A DNA stretch of 64,000 bases from Parvibaculum sp046297875. Lineage in GTDB: Bacteria; Pseudomonadota; Alphaproteobacteria; Parvibaculales; Parvibaculaceae. The position numbers and the translations under genes were made by a program. Positions 60,686-64,000 of the stretch are shown here, in pieces. A model generated the notes under the pieces. It saw only the letters and a program-made list of their open reading frames with translations, was not told the origin of the DNA and did not search any database. The stretch covers positions 70,430 through 134,429 of the forward strand of contig NZ_JBKBHD010000002.1 in NCBI RefSeq assembly GCF_046297875.1, read 5' to 3'. Each line of letters starts with the position of its first letter. Within the stretch, counting starts at the first letter, position 1.

Positions 60686-60712
60686 AACAAAAAGGCGCCC
60701 CGGGGGCGCCTT
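60686..60712 (-). terminator. Terminator-like hairpin between GTA gp3.5 and gp4
   Basis: On the minus strand AAGGCGCCCC pairs with GGGGCGCCTT and is followed at once by TTTTTGTTG. This has the form of a Rho-independent terminator, in the middle of the GTA operon, just upstream of the gp4 ribosome site. It would cut or lower transcription from gp2/gp3/gp3.5 into gp4 unless antitermination occurs. Confidence 0.75.
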
Positions 60713-60728
60713 CAAGTTTCTCTCATTT

Positions 60729-60834
60729 AGTCATACCCGGGCCCTCGTTTGAACCTTAAGGAGGCCGGGCATCCAGTGACCGCTTGCTCCGCGATCGCCG
60801 CTCTGGACCCCCGGATCAAGCCCGGGGGTGACAG
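60729..60834. repeat. Palindromic repeat element, copy 3 (diverged)
   Basis: The element runs from GTCATACCCGGGC to GATCAAGCCCGGGGGTGACA, so its outer arms are near inverted repeats. An inner pair GGCCGGGCATCCA / TCTGGACCCCCGGATCAAGC is also visible. It is a diverged relative of the elements at 58131 and 62670. It lies between gp3.5 and gp4. Confidence 0.65.
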
Positions 60835-60855
60835 ATTATTTTTCAGGCCTGTGAC

Positions 60856-61113
60856 CTACCGTCCCAGCCTCTCCTCGATCCGGGCCAGCGAGGCGTTGGC
60901 GGCTTTGGTTTGCTCCTCGAGGCGGGCGGTGCGTTCCACCAATTCGCCGATGCGCTCTGTGCGGACCTCAAGGGCGGTGAGGCGCTCGGCGGCGGCGCCT
61001 GCCCAGAGGAGGGCGGCGCCGGTCTGCATGGCGATGGTGAGGATGACGGCGAGGGGCACGCGGCGGTCAAGCGCCCATGCCGCCTGTTTTTTCGTGTATG
61101 CTTCCGCTTCCAT
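60856..61113 (-). CDS. GTA gp3.5-position small membrane protein, 85 aa
   Basis: The 85-residue protein starts MEAEAYTKKQAAWALDRRVP. One membrane helix (LAVILTIAMQTGAALLWAGA) and a helical coiled-coil tail (ERLTALEVRTERIGELVERT, then KAANASLARIEERLG) follow. The position between portal and protease is that of RcGTA gp3.5. The anchor plus coiled coil also resembles small phage holin/spanin-type proteins. ATG 61113 is chosen; the longer frame to 61539 runs under the plus-strand gene. Confidence 0.75.
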   Translation of the reverse strand: MEAEAYTKKQAAWALDRRVPLAVILTIAMQTGAALLWAGAAAERLTALEVRTERIGELVERTARLEEQTKAANASLARIEERLGR

Positions 61114-61140
61114 CCCGCTCACCTCAACAAAAGGCCCGAT

Positions 61141-61443
61141 ATGACTTCCGACGAATGGCTGATCGTTCTCATGGGCGCGGCGCTTGCCTGCGGCCCCATC
61201 CTGCTCGTCTGGACCGAGGAAAAGACGCGCGACAAGGGCGTTGCCATCCCCACTCTCTTCTCCATCATGGGTTACCGTTTCTCGCCGCATAGCGTGTTCA
61301 GCCTCGTGGTCGGGATCATGCTCATCGCGCTTTCCTGGCAGATGCGCGGGGCGAGCGTGAGCTTCCTGTTCCTTGTGTTCGGCTTTGTGGGGCTTGCCGC
61401 CGCGATCCAGAACATCATCCGTTCGAAGAAGCGCGGCAGCTGA
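61141..61443 (+). CDS. Small membrane protein, antisense between GTA gp3 and gp3.5, 100 aa
   Basis: The 100-residue protein has three membrane helices (WLIVLMGAALACGPILLVWT, SVFSLVVGIMLIALSWQM, SFLFLVFGFVGLAAAIQNII) and ends SKKRGS. ATG 61141 is preceded by AACAAAAGGCCCGAT. I do not recognise it. It starts 27 bases from the divergent gp3.5 start and its last 29 bases overlap the 3' end of the portal gene on the other strand. It is the second plus-strand gene in the GTA cluster. Confidence 0.75.
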   Translation: MTSDEWLIVLMGAALACGPILLVWTEEKTRDKGVAIPTLFSIMGYRFSPHSVFSLVVGIMLIALSWQMRGASVSFLFLVFGFVGLAAAIQNIIRSKKRGS

Positions 61444-62617
61444 CGCCATAGCCTGCCGCTTCGCGCTTTTCCTCGTCGGTGAGGAAGCTGGCGCGGGAGA
61501 GGCGGGACCAGAGCGCGTCGCGGTCTGCCGACAAGGCATCCACCTGATCGGCGTCGTACCAGAGGCGGAGGCGGCCGTCGTAGCGCCCGCCCAGCCAATG
61601 CGTCAGCGCGCGGGCGGTGCGGCCGGCGAGCGGCAGGATCGTGCCGCGCCAGAAGGCGCGGTTCGCCTCGCGCATATTCGCATAGGTGTTGTCACCCGGA
61701 ATGCCGAGCAGCATGGGCGGCACGCCGAAGGCGAGCGCGATGTCGCGGGCGGCAGCGTGTTTCGCCTCGATGAAATCCATGTCTTTCGGCGAAAGCCCCA
61801 TGCTCTTCCAGTCGAGCCCGCCTTCGAGCAGCAGCGGGCGGCCCGCATTGGCGGCGCCCTGATAATTCTCGGCAAGCTCGCGCTTCAGCCGCTCGAACTG
61901 GTCTTCCGACAGGTTCGCGCCGCCCTCCCCGCCCTTGTAGACCAGCGCGCCGGAGGGGCGGGCCGCATTGTCGAGCAGCGACTTGTTCCAGCCGCCGGCT
62001 GCATTGTGAATGTCGATGGCGCAGGCGGCGGCTTCGAGCGGGCTCTGCCCATAGTAGTCGTCCACCGGGTTGAAAAGGCGGAGGTGCAGCACCGCGCTCC
62101 GCTCGCCGGCGGGGATCGTCACCACCCGTCCGTTGACGGAATATTCGTAAGCCTCGGGCCAGCCATTGCGGCCGGGAACGGCTTTCATGCGGTCGGGGCG
62201 GAGCACATGCAGCTCGCGAGGGGCACCGTCCACCTCCACGAGTTCGAGATAGGCATTGCCCGCGACCTCGAGGAAACTGTAGCAGCTCTCGAAAAGGTCC
62301 GCGCCGGACTGGCCGCCATTCGGATGTTCGAGGAGGGTCAGCAGCGGGTGCTCGGTCAGTTCGCGGGGGCCGTCGTAAAGGAGCCAGGGGAGGCTGGCGG
62401 CGGCTTCGGCGATCATGCGGACTGAGCGATAGGCGACGGCGTTGCGGCGGTAGCCCTCTTCCGCCAGCGCCGCATAGTCGCGCGGCGTCCAGACGGGGCG
62501 GCCCTGCATGTGAAGCGCGATCATGGGCGCGACGCGGCTTTCCTTTGCGGCGGGCGCGCCCCTTTCAGACATACGGGGGCGCATCGCGCGGGCGAGCGCG
62601 GTGAACGGGTTTTGCAT
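61415..62617 (-). CDS. GTA gp3, portal protein
   Basis: The 400-residue phage/GTA portal protein has YAALAEEGYRRNAVAYRSVR, MIAEAAASLPWLLYDGPREL, NAYLELVEVDGAPRELHVLR and GQSPLEAAACAIDIHNAAGG. It also has VPPMLLGIPGDNTYANMREA, the HK97-type portal pattern. ATG 62617 (MQNPFTALARAMRP) is the start; the upstream frame to 62758 crosses a palindromic repeat. It forms the packaging vertex and binds the terminase. Confidence 0.95.
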   Translation of the reverse strand: MQNPFTALARAMRPRMSERGAPAAKESRVAPMIALHMQGRPVWTPRDYAALAEEGYRRNAVAYRSVRMIAEAAASLPWLLYDGPRELTEHPLLTLLEHPNGGQSGADLFESCYSFLEVAGNAYLELVEVDGAPRELHVLRPDRMKAVPGRNGWPEAYEYSVNGRVVTIPAGERSAVLHLRLFNPVDDYYGQSPLEAAACAIDIHNAAGGWNKSLLDNAARPSGALVYKGGEGGANLSEDQFERLKRELAENYQGAANAGRPLLLEGGLDWKSMGLSPKDMDFIEAKHAAARDIALAFGVPPMLLGIPGDNTYANMREANRAFWRGTILPLAGRTARALTHWLGGRYDGRLRLWYDADQVDALSADRDALWSRLSRASFLTDEEKREAAGYGVSCRASSNG

Positions 62618-62669
62618 GGGTGGTGGTTCCGTCTTGTGGCGGTGGTTGTCCGCCTCGTTAAAACTCAAT

Positions 62670-62759
62670 GTCACCCCGGCACTCGTTGCCGGGGCCCAAT
62701 CCACTTCGTCATTTGCGGAGAGGCCAATGGGTCCCGGGGACAAGCCCCGGGATGACATC
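62670..62759. repeat. Palindromic repeat element, copy 2 (GTA gp2 / gp3 gap)
   Basis: The element runs from TGTCACCCCGGCACTCGTTG to GGGGACAAGCCCCGGGATGA-CA. Each arm can also fold on itself (CCCCGGCACTCGTTGCCGGGG and CCCGGGGACAAGCCCCGGG stems, parts shown). It is a close match to copy 1 at 58131. It lies between the terminase and portal genes. Confidence 0.75.
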
Positions 62760-62790
62760 TGTGGGTTGGTGAGGCTTCAAACAAACGCCG

Positions 62791-62829
62791 TCATTGCGAG
62801 GAGGCCGGCAGGCCGGCGAAGCAATGACG
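62791..62829. repeat. Second type of palindrome, GTCATTGC...GCAATGAC
   Basis: GTCATTGC at one end and GCAATGAC at the other are exact inverted repeats. An inner GCCGGC-AG-GCCGGC pair makes it a nearly perfect 39-base hairpin. It lies 23 bases before the terminase stop codon position on the map, in the same gap as repeat copy 2. GTCATTGCGAG palindromes are a widespread dispersed class in bacteria. Confidence 0.75.
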
Positions 62830-62851
62830 ATGATGTTCGATCTTTTGTACT

Positions 62852-64000
62852 CTACAACCCCCTTACCTTCGGTTCGCCTGCCTCGCCGGTGAGCATGAGT
62901 TCCGTCAGCGCCCAGACGAGGGCGTCGAGGCGGTCGGGGCTTTTCTGGCCGGGGGTCCAGTCGCACAGCTGGTCTTCGAGTTTTGCGAAGCTGCCGACGT
63001 GATGAACGAGGCCGCGCTCGTAGAGCGCGGCGACGGGTTCGGCCCGGGCGACCTTGCCGCGGGTGGCGCGGACCAGGCGGATGGGCGCCAAGGGCATTTC
63101 CTGACGCATGACGCTTTCGACCATCTCGCCGCCCTGGTTCGCTTCGGCGACGATCCTGTCTGCCTCGTGCGCGCGGTAGCAGCCGGCGACGCGCTTTGCC
63201 CAGGCGAGCGGCGAGAGGCGGCCCATCGAGCGGTCGTCCAGCACATAGACATGGCCGTCTGCCGCGAGGCCCGCACAGACGATGCCGCATTCGTCGGACT
63301 TTTCGCCGCCGGTGATGGGCGGGTCGACGCCGACGACGACGCGCATGAGCGCGGGGGCTTTCACGATGCGGCCCTGTTCGATCAATTCGCGGTTCCAGAG
63401 CGCGTCCGGATTGTCGTCGATCAGTTCGGCATCGAGTTCCTGCCGCCCGAGGCGCGTGCCTTCATAACGCGCGATGACGCTGCGGAAGAACCCTTCCGCC
63501 AGATGAGCGCGGTTCGCATGAGTCGAGGCGCGGGTGACCGCTGTGGTTTGATCCGCGATCAGGCGCTTCAGGATCGGCACGGGGCGCGGCGTGGTCGTCA
63601 TCACCTGACGGGGGTGCTGCCCAAGGCGCAGGCCGAATTGCAGCATGTCCCAGGCGGCTTCGGCGTAGCGCCATTTCGCAAGCTCATCGCCCCAGGCGGC
63701 ATCGAATTGGGGGCCGCGCAGACTGTCCGGCTCGCCCGCGGAAAAGACATGGGCGACCGCACCATTCGGCCAGAGGAGGCGCTTGCGCGTGACCTCGTAT
63801 TTCGGGCTTTCGGCGCCTGCGATGGCGCGGAGGCCGGAGGGGCCGTCGATCATCACCTCGCGGGCATCTGCAAAAGTTTCGCCGATAAGCGCGATGCGGC
63901 CAGCACGGCGGGCCATGACTTCGGCCTGCACCCATTCGGCGCCGGCGCGGGTTTTCCCCGCGCCGCGGCCGCCAAGCACGAGCCATGTGGTCCACTCGCC
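62852..64000 (-). CDS. GTA gp2, terminase large subunit (N-terminus beyond window)
   Basis: The frame is open through the window end and 382 residues are visible. The Walker A motif is GGRGAGKTRAGAEW. The Walker B-like region is FDAAWGDELAKWRYAEAAWD, and the motor's coupling block is QVMTTTPRPVPILKRLI. The RNase-H-like nuclease domain has VVVGVDPPITGGEKSDECGI, VAEANQGGEMVESVM and DRLDALVWALTELML. It packages DNA into GTA heads. Only the first few dozen residues are missing. Confidence 0.96.
   Translation of the reverse strand, partial: GEWTTWLVLGGRGAGKTRAGAEWVQAEVMARRAGRIALIGETFADAREVMIDGPSGLRAIAGAESPKYEVTRKRLLWPNGAVAHVFSAGEPDSLRGPQFDAAWGDELAKWRYAEAAWDMLQFGLRLGQHPRQVMTTTPRPVPILKRLIADQTTAVTRASTHANRAHLAEGFFRSVIARYEGTRLGRQELDAELIDDNPDALWNRELIEQGRIVKAPALMRVVVGVDPPITGGEKSDECGIVCAGLAADGHVYVLDDRSMGRLSPLAWAKRVAGCYRAHEADRIVAEANQGGEMVESVMRQEMPLAPIRLVRATRGKVARAEPVAALYERGLVHHVGSFAKLEDQLCDWTPGQKSPDRLDALVWALTELMLTGEAGEPKVRGL

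Larger units (their letters stand above)
47784..64000 (-). mobile_element. RcGTA-type gene transfer agent structural cluster (gp2 to gp15 plus DUF2793)
   Basis: On the minus strand the genes follow the order of the Rhodobacter capsulatus GTA: terminase large subunit, portal, gp3.5, prohead protease, capsid, adaptor, stopper, tail terminator, tail tube, gp10, gp10.1, short tape measure, distal tail, hub, NlpC/P60 peptidase and the large gp15. Lengths fit the GTA more than a phage, notably the very short tape measure. No integrase, repressor or replication gene is present. The small terminase gp1 and the main promoter lie beyond base 64000. Two plus-strand genes and one extra minus-strand gene interrupt the order. 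GTAs package random host DNA and are vertically inherited, so this is a domesticated element rather than an active phage. Confidence 0.9.

Noticed and set aside
47784..64000. Ordinary prophage rather than a GTA
   Set aside because: Gene order and lengths follow RcGTA, the tape measure is very short, and no integrase, repressor, replication gene or attachment site is seen. Genes beyond base 64000 could change this view.
1..64000. CRISPR arrays, tRNA or rRNA genes, insertion sequences
   Set aside because: No regularly spaced direct repeats, cloverleaf-like sequences, rRNA stretches or transposase-like proteins were seen by eye; a tool search was not possible.

Overview
This is a GC-rich window from an alphaproteobacterium. 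The evidence is a near-complete RcGTA-type gene transfer agent (GTA) cluster, a perfect CtrA box (TTAA-N7-TTAAC), an alphaproteobacterial LexA box (GAAC-N7-GAAC), and the neighbourhood PleC-like kinase / glnE / kinase-regulator pair / degP / ccm genes that is familiar from Rhizobiales-type genomes. A Parvibaculum-like organism is my best guess, by inference only. I see no rRNA, tRNA, CRISPR array, integrase or transposase.

Bases 1-9955: the end of an RND transporter, an unknown protein, aminopeptidase N, a CtrA-box-preceded PAS histidine kinase of the PleC/DivJ type, and a convergent pair resembling puuB-puuA (gamma-glutamyl-putrescine catabolism). Bases 10010-12492: an operon read right to left with an EF-hand protein, an ECF sigma factor, a membrane anti-sigma-like protein and a CpxP-like periplasmic sensor. 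Bases 12638-17115: an operon of two paralogous PYROXD2/phytoene-desaturase-like flavoproteins and a GcvT-like folate-type protein. Bases 17336-24029: glnE, a kinase, an OmpR-type regulator and a DegP protease. Bases 24183-29312: cytochrome c maturation genes ccmI-ccmE-ccmF-ccmH, with a cell-wall or chitosan hydrolase-like gene between ccmI and ccmE.

Bases 29467-46692 are ordinary chromosome: a penicillin-acylase-family Ntn hydrolase, a second PleC/DivJ-type kinase, a CaiB-type CoA transferase with a D-cysteine desulfhydrase-like enzyme, a cold shock protein, a YihY/BrkB membrane protein, a noncoding stretch holding a 36-codon ORF with a perfect 14-base Shine-Dalgarno, a glycine-zipper lipoprotein, a PepSY-PhoP-PhoQ-like operon, and an SDR / two acyl-CoA dehydrogenases / nitroreductase operon.

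Bases 46818-64000 hold the GTA. On the minus strand, in RcGTA order, are gp2 (terminase, cut by the window end), gp3, gp3.5, gp4, gp5, gp6-gp9, gp10, gp10.1, gp11-gp15, then a DUF2793 protein. Three things depart from the plain cluster. A plus-strand lipoprotein gene with an internally duplicated domain lies between gp9 and gp10. A plus-strand small membrane protein gene lies between gp3 and gp3.5. An extra 143-residue gene lies between gp5 and gp6. Long palindromic repeats and a terminator-like hairpin lie in several gene gaps. Just after the GTA, a promoter whose LexA box fills the spacer between a perfect TTGACA and a TCAAAT faces a truncated cell-wall-hydrolase-like gene and a holin-like gene. 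This suggests a DNA-damage-controlled lysis-type cassette attached to the GTA, and it is the observation I would test first.
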